The notes beneath the pieces were generated by a model, which made no database searches, was not told the DNA's origin, and was given only the letters and a program-made list of their open reading frames with translations. A stretch of 64,000 bases of DNA from Actinomadura rifamycini DSM 43936 (GTDB lineage: Bacteria > Actinomycetota > Actinomycetes > Streptosporangiales > Streptosporangiaceae): contig NZ_AULB01000012.1 of NCBI RefSeq assembly GCF_000425065.1, positions 62,001 through 126,000 of the forward strand, given 5' to 3'. Of this stretch, positions 36,322 to 48,900 are shown piece after piece; the first letter of the stretch is position 1, and each line of letters begins with the position of its first letter. The position numbers and the translations under genes were made by a program.

Positions 36322-36914
36322 CGGGCCTCCTCGGGGTCGTCGGTGTCCTCGGTGTCCTCGGTGGCGGCGGGGCCGCCGGGGGCCTCGGGATGGACGCACG
36401 GCCCGGACCGCCACCACTCCGGCAGCGCGTCCAGCGCCTCCCGGCCGAACGGGTTCGCGCCCGGGACGGCGAGCTCGTGCGCGATCAGGGCGTGCAGGCA
36501 CTTCACCCGCTCGGGCATCCCGCCCGCGCTCTGCATGCCCGCGGGCAGCGGCTCCAGGCCGTCCTCGCGGGCGGCCAGGTCGCGGCGCCGCAGGTAGTCC
36601 TCGTGGGCCCGGACGTACGCGGCCTTCAGGTCCGGGTCGTCCGCGAGCCGCGCCTGCATCTCCCGCATCACGCCGCTCCCCTCGAGCGTCCCGATCGCCG
36701 AGGCGGCCTTCGGGCACGTCAGGTAGAACAGCGTCGGGAACGGGGTCCCGTCGGGCAGCCGCGGCGCCGTCTCGATCACGGCGGGATTCCCGCACGGGCA
36801 GCGGTGGGCCACCCGGCGGACGCCGCGCGGCACCCGGCCGAGCTGGGCCGCCACCGCCGCCTCGTCCCGCGGGGAGATGCCTTCGGCCGCCGGTTCGGCG
36901 CGTTCGTCGATCAT
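36318..36914 (-). CDS. DUF501 protein
   Basis: A 198-residue soluble protein of the DUF501 family, conserved in actinobacteria between eno and ppx. Landmarks: the N-terminal AAQLGRVPRGVRRVAHRCPCGNP segment with a CxC pair, then FPTLFYLTCPKAAS, the EDYLRRRDL region and the CLHALIAHELA helix near the end. The conserved cysteines may bind metal. Biochemical function is unknown; its position implies a link with the enolase/cell-division/polyphosphate cluster. ATG 36914 has a GGGGAC ribosome site at nine bases. The acidic tail EDTEDTDDPEE is not conserved in the family as far as I can judge. Confidence 0.88.
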   Translation of the reverse strand: MIDERAEPAAEGISPRDEAAVAAQLGRVPRGVRRVAHRCPCGNPAVIETAPRLPDGTPFPTLFYLTCPKAASAIGTLEGSGVMREMQARLADDPDLKAAYVRAHEDYLRRRDLAAREDGLEPLPAGMQSAGGMPERVKCLHALIAHELAVPGANPFGREALDALPEWWRSGPCVHPEAPGGPAATEDTEDTDDPEEAR

Positions 36915-36969
36915 GTCATGCGTCCCCACCCGCGCGTCCCGCCTTCCGTTCCGTCTCGGTTCCCGGCGG

Positions 36970-37410
36970 TCAGCGCGGCCTGTCGGCGGCCTCCACGGAC
37001 CGCCAGAGCGTCTCGTACCACGGCGGCCTGCGCGGCTCGCCGTCCTTCGCGGCCCGCCGCTCCCCGTCGCCGCCGCCGTCCAGGACGATGTAGCACTTCG
37101 CGTCCGGGCGGCAGTAGTGGAGGCGCTGCGTGGCCTCCCGCTCAATGTACGACTCGTCGCCGAGCCGCCGCTTCTGCTCCTCGAGCCGCTCCACCTTCTG
37201 GCGGGCCAGCGCCTCCTGCTGCCGCAGCTCGGCGATCTCCTGGCGCTGCGCGATGTACTCCCGCACGGGGTACGCCAGGCTCAGCGCGATCGCGCACATC
37301 ACGACCGCGAGGATCGCCGCGCGGCTGGTCAGCGCGTGTGCGCCGCGCCGGGCGCCTCCCGGGGCGTCGCCCCGGGAGGCGTCCTGCGGACGGTCGTGTT
37401 CGGCTGCCAT
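36970..37410 (-). CDS. FtsB/DivIC-family septum protein
   Basis: A 146-residue bitopic membrane protein. Residues 1-30 are a cytoplasmic tail, residues 31-52 a membrane segment (AAILAVVMCAIALSLAYPV), then a coiled coil (REYIAQRQEIAELRQQEALA through KVERLEEQKRRLGD) and the FtsB-like end YIEREATQRLHYCRPDAKCY. This matches the DivIC/FtsB family, which with FtsL and FtsQ activates septal wall synthesis. The final 35 residues are charged. The gene lies between eno and DUF501, its conserved place in actinobacteria; the eno stop is 11 bases upstream of its start. Confidence 0.88.
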   Translation of the reverse strand: MAAEHDRPQDASRGDAPGGARRGAHALTSRAAILAVVMCAIALSLAYPVREYIAQRQEIAELRQQEALARQKVERLEEQKRRLGDESYIEREATQRLHYCRPDAKCYIVLDGGGDGERRAAKDGEPRRPPWYETLWRSVEAADRPR

Positions 37411-37421
37411 CGGCCGCGCGG

Positions 37422-40357
<2,936 letters not shown>

Positions 40358-40403
40358 GCGCTGCCCGCCGCACGCGCCGCACGCCCCGCGCGCCCGGCGG
40401 GGG

Positions 40404-40613
40404 TCAGGTGCCGCGCATCAGCCGTTCGCGTTCGGCTTCGAGCTCCTCGATCTGACCGGCGAGCTCCTCGCGGGCCGCGAGGTTCTGCCCGGCGTCCACC
40501 ATGTCGTGGGGGCCGTCCACGGAGGGGTCGATGTCGCCGCGCATCCGCGCGAGGTCCTCGTCGATCTCCCGGATCCGGGCGCTGCGTTCCTCGTCGCTCA
40601 TCCGTTGACTCAT
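40404..40613 (-). CDS. Small coiled-coil protein of unknown function
   Basis: A 69-residue, strongly charged helical protein (DEERSARIREIDEDLARMRG, then AAREELAGQIEELEAERERL) interrupted by a conserved-looking GPHDMVDAGQNL loop, so probably a helical hairpin. I cannot assign a family with confidence. Three in-frame ATGs (40625, 40613, 40601) are possible; 40613 is given because GGGACG lies about five bases upstream. It is downstream of the alcohol-dehydrogenase-type gene on the same strand with a gap of about 30 bases and may be cotranscribed with it. Confidence 0.6.
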   Translation of the reverse strand: MSQRMSDEERSARIREIDEDLARMRGDIDPSVDGPHDMVDAGQNLAAREELAGQIEELEAERERLMRGT

Positions 40614-40644
40614 ACGCCGTCCCATGCCCGCTTCGGGCGTGTTG

Positions 40645-41604
40645 TCACAAGATGCGCAGGACGGTCTTGCCGCGCGCGCCGCCCGCCCGGTTGCGGGCGA
40701 GGGCGTCCGGCGCGGCGTCCAGCGGCGCCTCGCGCTCGATGCGGACGCGCAGCTCCCCCGCGTCGAGGAGGCCGGCGATCCGGTCGAGGGCCCCGGCGGT
40801 GGGACGGTCGTCGTAGTTGACGCCCCGGAGGCCGTGCGCGGCCATCGTGTCCGGGTCGGCGGTCCACACGGTGCTGACGCAGGTGCCGCCGGGGTGCAGC
40901 AGGCGGGCCAGCTCGGCGGTCCGCGCGGTGTCCCCGGCGAGGACGATGAGGGCGTCGACGCCCGCGGAGTGGACGGCCAGCACCTGCTCGTTCAGGTCCC
41001 CGGCGGTGTGGTCGACGGTGTGCGCGGCGCCGAGGCGGCGCATCGTCCCGGCCGTGTCGGCGCGGGCGGTGGCGATGACCGTCGCGCCGGCGCGGGCGGC
41101 GAGCTGCACGGCGGCCTGCCCGACGCCGCCGGTCGCACCGGCGATCAGGACCGTCCGCCCCTCGCCCGCCCCCTCGCCGAGCCCGGCCCGCTCGACCACG
41201 TCCAGCGCCGTGGCGCACGCGGTCGGCACCGCCGCGGCCTCCGTGTAGATCATCGACGCGGGCATCCGGGCGACCGGGCCGTCCTCCCGGACGACGGCGT
41301 ACTCGGCGTACGAGCCGCGGCCGCGCTCGACGTCGGTGAAGACCCCGTAGACCTGCTCGCCGTGCCGCAGCCGGGTGACGCCCTCGCCCGCGTCCTCGAC
41401 GACCCCGGCGCCGTCGGCCCCGAGGACGAGCGGGAACACGGCGTCGGCGGTGTCCTTGAGCATCCCGTCGGCGATGCGCCAGTCGAGCGGGTTGAGCCCG
41501 GCGGCGACCAGCTTCACGAGGATCTCGCCGGGACCCGGCTCGGGTCGCGGCAGGTAGGTGAGCGCCGGTGTGGCGCCGTATTCGGACACGGCGATGGCTC
41601 GCAT
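40645..41604 (-). CDS. Zinc-independent MDR-family NADP oxidoreductase (quinone oxidoreductase-like)
   Basis: A 319-residue medium-chain dehydrogenase/reductase. The N-terminal GroES-like domain lacks the cysteine ligands of zinc alcohol dehydrogenases (GLNPLDWRIADG at the place of the zinc site), and the cofactor fold has the QOR-type motif AGATGGVGQAAVQLA (about residues 154-168). Such enzymes reduce quinones or enals with NADPH. ATG 41604 gives MRAIAVSEYG. The substrate is unknown. No regulator is adjacent. Confidence 0.87.
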   Translation of the reverse strand: MRAIAVSEYGATPALTYLPRPEPGPGEILVKLVAAGLNPLDWRIADGMLKDTADAVFPLVLGADGAGVVEDAGEGVTRLRHGEQVYGVFTDVERGRGSYAEYAVVREDGPVARMPASMIYTEAAAVPTACATALDVVERAGLGEGAGEGRTVLIAGATGGVGQAAVQLAARAGATVIATARADTAGTMRRLGAAHTVDHTAGDLNEQVLAVHSAGVDALIVLAGDTARTAELARLLHPGGTCVSTVWTADPDTMAAHGLRGVNYDDRPTAGALDRIAGLLDAGELRVRIEREAPLDAAPDALARNRAGGARGKTVLRIL

Positions 41605-41689
41605 GACGATCGTCCCCCCGGATCGGTCGTGCGGGGCGGGATCACACCCCGCCAAATGATCTACCCGCGGTCCGGGACGTCACACGGCG

Positions 41690-44191
41690 TCAGTCGCCGG
41701 CGGGGCCGTTCGGGTCCGGCGGGCCGCCCGCGTCGGGCGGCAGGGAGGCGTCGGGCGGGATCGTCGGGGAGTCGCCGGGACCGCCGTCGCCCGGGTCCCC
41801 GTCGCCGGGCTCGTCCTCGTCCTCGGGCCCGTCGCTGACCCGGACGGTGATCGTGGAGCCGGGCTCGGCGGAGCCGGGGCCGGGCGTCATCTCGGCGACC
41901 GTCCCGCGCGGGTACCGGGAGGGCATGCGGTCGCCGAAGCTGACCCGGAACCCGGCGGACCGCAGCCGGTCGAGGGCGTCCCCGAGGTCCATGCCGCGGA
42001 CGTCCGGGACGTCGACGCGGTCGAGGCCGCTGCCCTTGCTGAAGAAGTGCCCCGGCGGCCGGTGGAACGGGGACGCCTCGGTGCCCTGGAGGGCGCCGCG
42101 CATGCTCTGCTGCCAGATCGGCGCGGGGAGCGTCGCGCCGTAGACGGCGCCGTAGCAGCGGCCGTCGATGCAGACGCTCGTCATCGGGTGGTCGTAGCCG
42201 CCGCGCGGGTCGCCGACCCAGACGGCGGACGCCAGGTCGGGGGTGTAGCCGGCGAACCAGGCGGCGGAGAAGTTGTCGACGGTGCCGGTCTTCCCAGCGG
42301 CGGGGCGGCCGATGCCCCTCCCCGCGGCGGTGCCGTCGGTGAGCACGCCGCGCAGGACGTGGCTGACGCCGTCGGCGACGCCCTCGTCGATCACCTGCTC
42401 GCAGTTCGCGTCCGGGACGTCGAGCTTCTTGCCGGACGCGTCCGCGACCTTCGTGATCGCGATGGGCTCGCAGTACTCGCCGCGGGCGCCGAACGCGGCG
42501 TAGGCGGCGGCGAGGCGCAGCGGGGAGACGGGGTTGAAGCCGAGCGTGAACGACGGGTACTGCTCCAGCGGCTCGCCGTTCGCCTGCCGCATCCCGAGCT
42601 TCTCGGCCATCTCGACGGTGTCGCAGAGGCCGACCTCCTTCTGCAGCGCGAGGAAGAAGGTGTTGACCGAGTTCCGCGTGCCGGTCACGAGACTGAACCG
42701 GCGGCCGCCCTCGCCGTCGGCGGAGTTGCGCAGGCGTGCGTTCGGGTCGCCGACGCGCTCGCCGTCGCAGTTGCGGAAACCGGTGGGCGTGTACGCGCGG
42801 GGCGCCATCAGGCGGGTGCCGAGCGGCATGCCCTCGTCCAGCGCGGCCGCCAGCGTGAACGGCTTGAACGTCGATCCGGCCTGCATGCCGATGCTGGAGC
42901 CGTGGCTGGCGTCGGCGGCGAAGTTGATCCAGGTCTTGCCGCGCTCGGTGCCGTCGCCCATCTCGCGGCCGACGACCATGGCCTTGATGCGGCCGGTGCC
43001 GGGTTCGACCATCGCCTGGGCGGCGGCGAGGCGCGCGTCGTTCTTCGGCGGAACGAACCGTTCGACGGCGCGCTGCGCGGCCCGCTGCGCCTTCGGGTCG
43101 AGCGTCGTGTGGATCGTGAGGCCGCCGCGCTTGAGGAGCCGCTCGCGCTCCTTGGCCGTCTCGCCGAACGCCTTGTCGGTGAGGATCTCGCGCTGCACGT
43201 AGTCGCAGAAGAAGGGCGCGCCGCTGGACACGCAGCCGTTGTCGACCTCCTCCAGCTTCAGGTCGACCGGACGCTCCTTCACCCGGGCGGCCTCGGCGGG
43301 GTCGGCCCAGCCGAGGTCCACCATCCGGTCGAGGACGACGTCGCGGCGCTCGCGCGCCATGTCGGGGTGCTCGACGGGGTTGTAGGCGTGCGGGTAGCGG
43401 ATGACGCCGGCGAGCAGCGCCGCCTCCCCGAGGTCCAGCTCGGACGCGTGCTTGGAGAAGTAGTGCCGGGACGCGGCCTCGATGCCGTAGGCGCCGTCGC
43501 CGAAGTAGGCGATGTTGAGGTAGCGGCGGAGGATCTCGTCCTTGGACAGCCGCTCCTCGATCGCCACCGCGTACCGCAGCTCGCGGATCTTGCGGGCGAC
43601 GGTGACCTCCGTGGCGGCCGTCCGCTCGGCGTCCGACTCGGCCTGGACGAGCAGCAGGTTCTTCACGTACTGCTGCGTGATGCCCGACCCGCCCTGCTCG
43701 ACGTCGCCGCTGGTCAGGTTGGTCGCGAGCGCCCGCAGCGTGCCCTCGGTGTCGAGCGCGCCGTGCTCGTAGAACCGGCTGTCCTCGATCGCGACGACCG
43801 CCTCGCGCATGATCGGCGCGATGTCGTCCAGGTCGACGTTCACGCGGTTCTGGTAGAAGAACGTGGCGATCTTCGAGCCGTCCGCGGCGAGGATCGTGGA
43901 GCGCTGCGGGACGCCGAGGCCCTCCAGCCCCTCGGGCGCGTTCTGGAACCAGCGGGCCGCGTCGCGCGCGCCGACGCCCGCGGTGCAGGCGGTGGGGATC
44001 AGCATGAGGGCGACGAGCACCCCGGCGACGCCGCTCAGCGACGCGAGGCCGCGGACGGCGCGCAGCTTCTCGGCGCGGGTGGTCCTCCCGGTCAGCCACC
44101 GGCGCCGCCGGCGGCCGGATCCGGACACGGGTACGAGCGTTCCGTTCCCGCCTCGGCGGTCACTCGCGTCGACTTCCGTCTCGGCCGGCAC
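41690..44191 (-). CDS. Bifunctional class A penicillin-binding protein with PASTA domain
   Basis: Polymerises and cross-links peptidoglycan outside the membrane. The 833-residue form has a cytoplasmic basic N-terminus, one membrane segment (about 48-68), a GT51 glycosyltransferase with catalytic E136 in AIEDSRFYEHG, and a transpeptidase with S440-x-x-K443 (GSTFKPF), S508-V-N510 and K634-T-G. A PASTA domain (about 735-790, VDVPDVRGMDLGDALDRL) and an acidic Pro/Gly/Asp tail follow. GTG 44191 gives MPAETEVDASDRR; a GTG at 44299 is also in frame but lies inside mazG. The same strand order as mazG suggests cotranscription, though an upstream element shared with the Bax-inhibitor gene may be a promoter. 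Confidence 0.91.
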   Translation of the reverse strand: MPAETEVDASDRRGGNGTLVPVSGSGRRRRRWLTGRTTRAEKLRAVRGLASLSGVAGVLVALMLIPTACTAGVGARDAARWFQNAPEGLEGLGVPQRSTILAADGSKIATFFYQNRVNVDLDDIAPIMREAVVAIEDSRFYEHGALDTEGTLRALATNLTSGDVEQGGSGITQQYVKNLLLVQAESDAERTAATEVTVARKIRELRYAVAIEERLSKDEILRRYLNIAYFGDGAYGIEAASRHYFSKHASELDLGEAALLAGVIRYPHAYNPVEHPDMARERRDVVLDRMVDLGWADPAEAARVKERPVDLKLEEVDNGCVSSGAPFFCDYVQREILTDKAFGETAKERERLLKRGGLTIHTTLDPKAQRAAQRAVERFVPPKNDARLAAAQAMVEPGTGRIKAMVVGREMGDGTERGKTWINFAADASHGSSIGMQAGSTFKPFTLAAALDEGMPLGTRLMAPRAYTPTGFRNCDGERVGDPNARLRNSADGEGGRRFSLVTGTRNSVNTFFLALQKEVGLCDTVEMAEKLGMRQANGEPLEQYPSFTLGFNPVSPLRLAAAYAAFGARGEYCEPIAITKVADASGKKLDVPDANCEQVIDEGVADGVSHVLRGVLTDGTAAGRGIGRPAAGKTGTVDNFSAAWFAGYTPDLASAVWVGDPRGGYDHPMTSVCIDGRCYGAVYGATLPAPIWQQSMRGALQGTEASPFHRPPGHFFSKGSGLDRVDVPDVRGMDLGDALDRLRSAGFRVSFGDRMPSRYPRGTVAEMTPGPGSAEPGSTITVRVSDGPEDEDEPGDGDPGDGGPGDSPTIPPDASLPPDAGGPPDPNGPAGD

Positions 44192-44234
44192 GCGCCCAGC
44201 GTAGACGCGCGCCCCCCGGCGGACCACCCCATCG

Positions 44235-44246
44235 CGGAGTATCCGG
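44235..44246 (-). promoter_or_regulatory. CGGAGTATCCGG element upstream of the PBP gene
   Basis: The plus-strand 12-mer CGGAGTATCCGG lies 44-55 bases upstream of the chosen PBP start and just past the mazG stop codon region. It is identical to the element upstream of the Bax-inhibitor-1 gene, in the same orientation relative to the gene. Confidence 0.4.
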
Positions 44247-44261
44247 GCGAAGTCGCGCTTA

Positions 44262-45257
44262 TCAGGCGTTCGGCCGCCGCCGTTCCCAAGCACGGACACG
44301 GTCTCGGAATACCCGCGAAACGGCGCGCAACTCCGCTTCGGGGTCCAGGCCGGCCTCGCGCGCCTCTGCGACGAGCGCGAACAGCCGCACCCCCAGGTCG
44401 CTCGCCCCGGCCTCCCCGGCCTCCCCGGCCTCTCCGGGCGCGGGCGCGAGGTCGGCGGGCGCCTTCATCCGCGCCGCGCGGCGCTGCAACTGCGCCGCCA
44501 GCGACAGCGCCGGCTGCGCCATCGGGACGCCGTCGAGCGCGGACGCGTCCGCGCCGTGCTTCGCCTCCCGCTCGGCCGCCTTGATCTGGTCCCAGTTCGC
44601 GTTGACCTCGTCGGCGCCGCTCACCGCGACGTCCGCGAACACGTGCGGGTGCCGCCGGACGAGCTTGTCGACGATGCCCGCCGCGACGTCGTCGATCGTG
44701 AACTCCGTGCCGTCCGTCCGCTCGGCGGCCACCACCGAGTGGAACGCGACCTGCATCAGCACGTCGCCCAGTTCCTCGCGCAGCGCGCCCAGGTCGCCCG
44801 ACTCCACCGTGTCGAGGACCTCGTACGACTCCTCCAGCAGGTACGGGACGAGCGACGCGTGCGTCTGCTCCCGGTCCCACGGGCACTCGCGGCGCAGCGT
44901 GTCCATCACCGACACCAGGTCGAGCAGCCGCGCGCCCGGCAGGTCGTACGAGCCGTGCAGCACCTCGACGTCCAGCGGGTCGGCGACGACCAGGGCGCCG
45001 ACCTCGCGGAGCAGCGCCTCGTCGCCCTCGGGCGCCGCCACCCACACGACGTCCGCGGCGCGGGCGGCGGCGACCAGCGCGGCCGGGTCGGGCGCGGGCG
45101 CCTCCTCGACGGCGACGTCCGCGTCCGCCAGGGACGGCAGCAGCGGGTGCCCGGCGGGCGCGAGGACGCGCGCGGCCGTCCGCAGCCGCTCCCACGCCCG
45201 CCAGGACAGCAGGCCGGGCGCGACGCGGTGGGTGGTGGCGAGCAGGGTCAGGCTCAT
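44262..45257 (-). CDS. mazG: MazG nucleoside triphosphate pyrophosphohydrolase with methylase-like N-terminus
   Basis: House-cleaning enzyme removing noncanonical NTPs and possibly (p)ppGpp precursors. The 331-residue protein has a degenerate tetrapyrrole-methylase-like domain (residues 1-110, starting LTLLATTHRVAPG), as in streptomycete and mycobacterial MazG, then the MazG core: LRRECPWDREQTHASL, EESYEVLD and REELGDVLMQVAFHS, which form the magnesium-binding ExxE-type helix pair. A run of three GEA repeats lies near residue 280. The ATG overlaps the stop of the upstream lipoprotein gene (ATGA). Part of the conserved mfd, lipoprotein, mazG order. Confidence 0.92.
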   Translation of the reverse strand: MSLTLLATTHRVAPGLLSWRAWERLRTAARVLAPAGHPLLPSLADADVAVEEAPAPDPAALVAAARAADVVWVAAPEGDEALLREVGALVVADPLDVEVLHGSYDLPGARLLDLVSVMDTLRRECPWDREQTHASLVPYLLEESYEVLDTVESGDLGALREELGDVLMQVAFHSVVAAERTDGTEFTIDDVAAGIVDKLVRRHPHVFADVAVSGADEVNANWDQIKAAEREAKHGADASALDGVPMAQPALSLAAQLQRRAARMKAPADLAPAPGEAGEAGEAGASDLGVRLFALVAEAREAGLDPEAELRAVSRVFRDRVRAWERRRPNA

Positions 45258-45952
45258 GCCCGCGCGGATTCCGTCGCGGGGGTCGACAGCTCCTCGGACA
45301 GCGGCCCGATCGCGACCCGCTGCGGGTCGAACGACCCGTACCGGGGGTTGATCTCGACGTCCATCGCGCCGGCCGTCTCCACGAGCAGGGCCTGAAACCG
45401 CTGCGTCGCCTGCATGTTCGCGGGGCTCTGCGGGACGCCGTCCGCGCCGAAGTGCCGCATCAGCGCGTCCTGGACGGCCATGAACCGTGCGAAGTCGCGG
45501 GTGCGCTCGCGCGGCAGGCCGTTCGCCAGCGTGATGGTCTCGGCGCTCGCGCCGCCGCGGCCCAGCAGGTCGACGATCTCGGCGGTCCGGCCGCCCGACA
45601 CCGTGACGCCCGCGCGTTCGGCGGCCTCGTCGGCGATGCGGAACGACACCAGGAGGTTGAGCGCGCCGCGCATGTCGGCCTCGCCCGGCTCGGCGGGCGC
45701 CGTGCCGGGCTCGCCGGCCTGCGCCGCCCCGTTGCCGGACCGCGCCCAGATCTGCCCGGCGGCCGGGTCGCGCCGGAGCTGCCCCCACCAGGTCTCGACG
45801 GTGTCGCCGAGCGTGCGGACGGTGATGCGGTCGCCGTCGACGAGGGCGGCGGTGCCCGCCTTCGGCGCGGCGTCGCAGCCGGCGAGCGCGCCCGCGGCCA
45901 GCACCGCGGCGAGCGCGGCGGCCGGGACGCGCCTCAGGGACTTACCGGGCAC
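45254..45952 (-). CDS. SurA-like lipoprotein
   Basis: A 232-residue exported protein. The signal peptide ends in a lipobox LAGC (about residues 18-21), so it should be lipid-anchored. The mature part begins GTAALVDGDRITVRTL, the start of a SurA N-terminal (chaperone) domain, and continues as helices; there is no parvulin peptidyl-prolyl isomerase domain. It is the usual gene between mfd and mazG in streptomycetes, and the position corresponds to a lipoprotein gene near mazG in mycobacteria. GTG 45952 has GGAGGG seven bases upstream and the gene overlaps mazG by four bases. Probable role: folding or surveillance of exported proteins (inference). Confidence 0.84.
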   Translation of the reverse strand: MPGKSLRRVPAAALAAVLAAGALAGCDAAPKAGTAALVDGDRITVRTLGDTVETWWGQLRRDPAAGQIWARSGNGAAQAGEPGTAPAEPGEADMRGALNLLVSFRIADEAAERAGVTVSGGRTAEIVDLLGRGGASAETITLANGLPRERTRDFARFMAVQDALMRHFGADGVPQSPANMQATQRFQALLVETAGAMDVEINPRYGSFDPQRVAIGPLSEELSTPATESARA

Positions 45953-45993
45953 GGAACCCTCCACTCCTCGGTGATCAAGCGGTCGCGGGCAGC

Positions 45994-48900
45994 CTACCGA
46001 GCCGACCCGGCGGCGGGCGAGGACTCCAGGAACAGGGCGTCCACCAGGTCGCTCGCCCAGGCCAGCAGCTCCTGGTCGCGCAGCGGCCGGCCGCCGAGCG
46101 GCTTGGTCTTCGGCATCGGCACCAGCAGCGTCTCGTTCGCGGTCTTCAGGATGCTCTTCGGGTAGAGCCGGTTCAGCCGCACCTGCCGCGAGTCGGGCAG
46201 GTCGACGGGCGTGAACTTGACGAAGTTGCCCTGCAGGGTGACGTCGTTCAGCCCGGCCCGGCGCGCCTTCGCCCGGAACCGCGCCACCTCCAGCAGGTTC
46301 AGCACCGGGACGGGGAGCGGGCCGAAGCGGTCCTTCAGCTCGTCGTGCACGACGGCGATCTCGTCCTCCGACGTGATCGCGGCGATGCGGCGGTAGGCGT
46401 CCAGGCGGAGCCGCTCCCCCGGCACGTACTCGTGCGGCAGGTGCGCGTCCACCGGCAGCTCGACCTTCGTCTCGGCCTGCTCCGGCTCGCCGCCCTCCTT
46501 CAGCTCCCGGACCGCCTCCCCGACCATCCGGACGTACAGGTCGAACCCGACGCCCGCGACGTGCCCGGACTGCTCGGCGCCCAGGATGTTGCCCGCGCCG
46601 CGGATCTCCAGGTCCTTCATCGCGACGTACATGCCCGCGCCGACCTCGGTGTGCTGGGCCAGCGTCGCGAGCCGCTCGTGCGCCGTCTCCGTCAGCGGCG
46701 TCTCCGGCGGGTACAGGAAGTACGCGTACGCCCGCTCCCGGCCGCGCCCGACCCGGCCGCGGAGCTGGTGCAGCTGCGACAGCCCGTACATGTCGGCGCG
46801 GTCCACGATGAGGGTGTTGGCGTTGGGGACGTCCAGGCCCGACTCGACGATCGTCGTCGCGACCAGCACGTCGTAGTTCTTCTCCCAGAAGTCGACCATG
46901 ACCCGTTCGAGCTGCTGCTCGTTCATCTGGCCGTGCGCGGTCGCGATCCGCGCCTCCGGCACGAGCCGCGCCAGGTTCGCCGCGACCTTGTCGATCGACC
47001 GCACCCGGTTGTGCACGAAGAACACCTGGCCCTCGCGCAGCAGCTCCCGGCGGATCGCCGCCGCGATCTGCTTCTCCTGGTACGGCCCGACGAACGTGAG
47101 GATCGGGTGCCGCTCCTCCGGCGGGGTCAGGATCGTCGACATCTCCCGGATGCCGGTGAGCCCCATCTCCAGCGTCCGCGGGATCGGCGTCGCCGACATC
47201 GCCAGCACGTCCACCTGCGTCCGCAGCCGCTTCAGCTCCTCCTTGTGCTCGACGCCGAACCGCTGCTCCTCGTCGATGATCACCAGGCCGAGCTTCTTGA
47301 ACCGGGTCTGCGACGACAGGATCCGGTGCGTCCCGACGACCACGTCGACCGTGCCGGCCGCCAGGCCCTCCAGCGTCGCCTCGATCTCCTTGTCGGTCTG
47401 GAACCGGCTGACCGGCTTCACCTGGACCGGGAACGCCGCGAACCGCTCGCTGAACGTCGACAGGTGCTGCTGCACCAGCAGCGTCGTCGGCACCAGCACC
47501 GCGACCTGCATCCCGTCCTGGACGGCCTTGAACGCCGCCCGCACCGCGATCTCCGTCTTGCCGTAGCCGACGTCGCCGCAGATCAGCCGGTCCATCGGGA
47601 CGGCCTTCTCCATGTCGGCCTTGACCTCGTCGATCGCGGCGAGCTGGTCGGGCGTCTCCACGTACGGGAACGCGTCCTCCAGCTCCCGCTGCCACGGCGT
47701 GTCCGTGCCGAACGCGTGCCCCGGGCTCGCCATCCGCGCCGAGTACAGCCGGATCAGCTCCCCGGCGATCTGCCGGACCGCCTTGCGCGCCCGCGACTTC
47801 GCCTTCTGCCAGTCGGCGCCGCCGAGCCGGTGCAGGCTCGGCGCCTCCCCGCCCACGTACCGGGTCAGCTCCTCGAGCTGGTCGGTCGGGACGAACAGCC
47901 GGTCGCTCTTGGCGTACTCCAGGATCAGGTACTCGCGGGTCGCGCCCTGCACGGTGCGGCTGACCATCTCCACGTACCGTCCGACGCCGTGCTGCTCGTG
48001 CACCACGTAGTCGCCGGGGCGCAGCTGCAGCGGGTCGATGCCGCCGCGCCGCCGCGACGGCATCCGCCGCGCGTCCTTCGTGGACGACCGCTGCCCCGAC
48101 AGGTCGGTCTCGGTGAGCACCGCGAGCTTCACGTGCTCCCAGACGAACCCGTTCTCCAGCAGCCCGGTCGTCACGTTCACGACCGACGGGCCGGGCGTCC
48201 CGGCCACGTCCGTGAGCCGCGCGCCGAGCCCCTCGTCGCCGACGAGCTGGACGAGCCGCTCCGCGGGGCCGTGCCCGGCGGTGACGAGCACGACCCGCCA
48301 GCCGCCGTCGATCCAGCCCTTCAGGTCGGCGACGACCCGGCCGGTGTCGCCCCGGTACGCCTCGGCCGCGCGCGCCCCGAGGTCGAGCAGTTCGACGTCG
48401 TCCTCGAACAGCGCCTCGTCCGCGGCGGCCCCGCCGGTCTCGTCCGTCGCGCCGGGCGTCAGCGCGGTCACCGTCCAGCGCGGCAGCCCCAGCTCCCGGC
48501 TGTGCAGCCGCACCTCCTCCAGGGAGCGGAACGCGGCGGCGCCCAGGTCGATCGGCGCCGCCCCGCCCGCGGCCGCGTTGACCCAGCTCGCCTCCAGGAA
48601 CTCCTGGCTGGTGCGGACGAGCTCGGCCGAGCGGGTCCGGATCCGCTCGGGCTCGCACACCAGCAGCGCGGAGCCGTCGGGGAGCAGGTCGGTCAGCAGC
48701 TCCATGCTGTCGGCGAGGACGGGCGAGAACGCCTCCATCCCCTCGACGGTGTCGCCGTCGGCGATCCGGCCGAGGATGTCCTCCAGCGCGGGATGCTCGG
48801 CGGCCAGCGCGCGCGCCCGCTCCCGCACCTGCGCGGTCAGCGGCAGCTCCCGGCACGGCGGCGCCCACAGCCCGTCCTGCGCGACCTCCAGGGACCGCTG

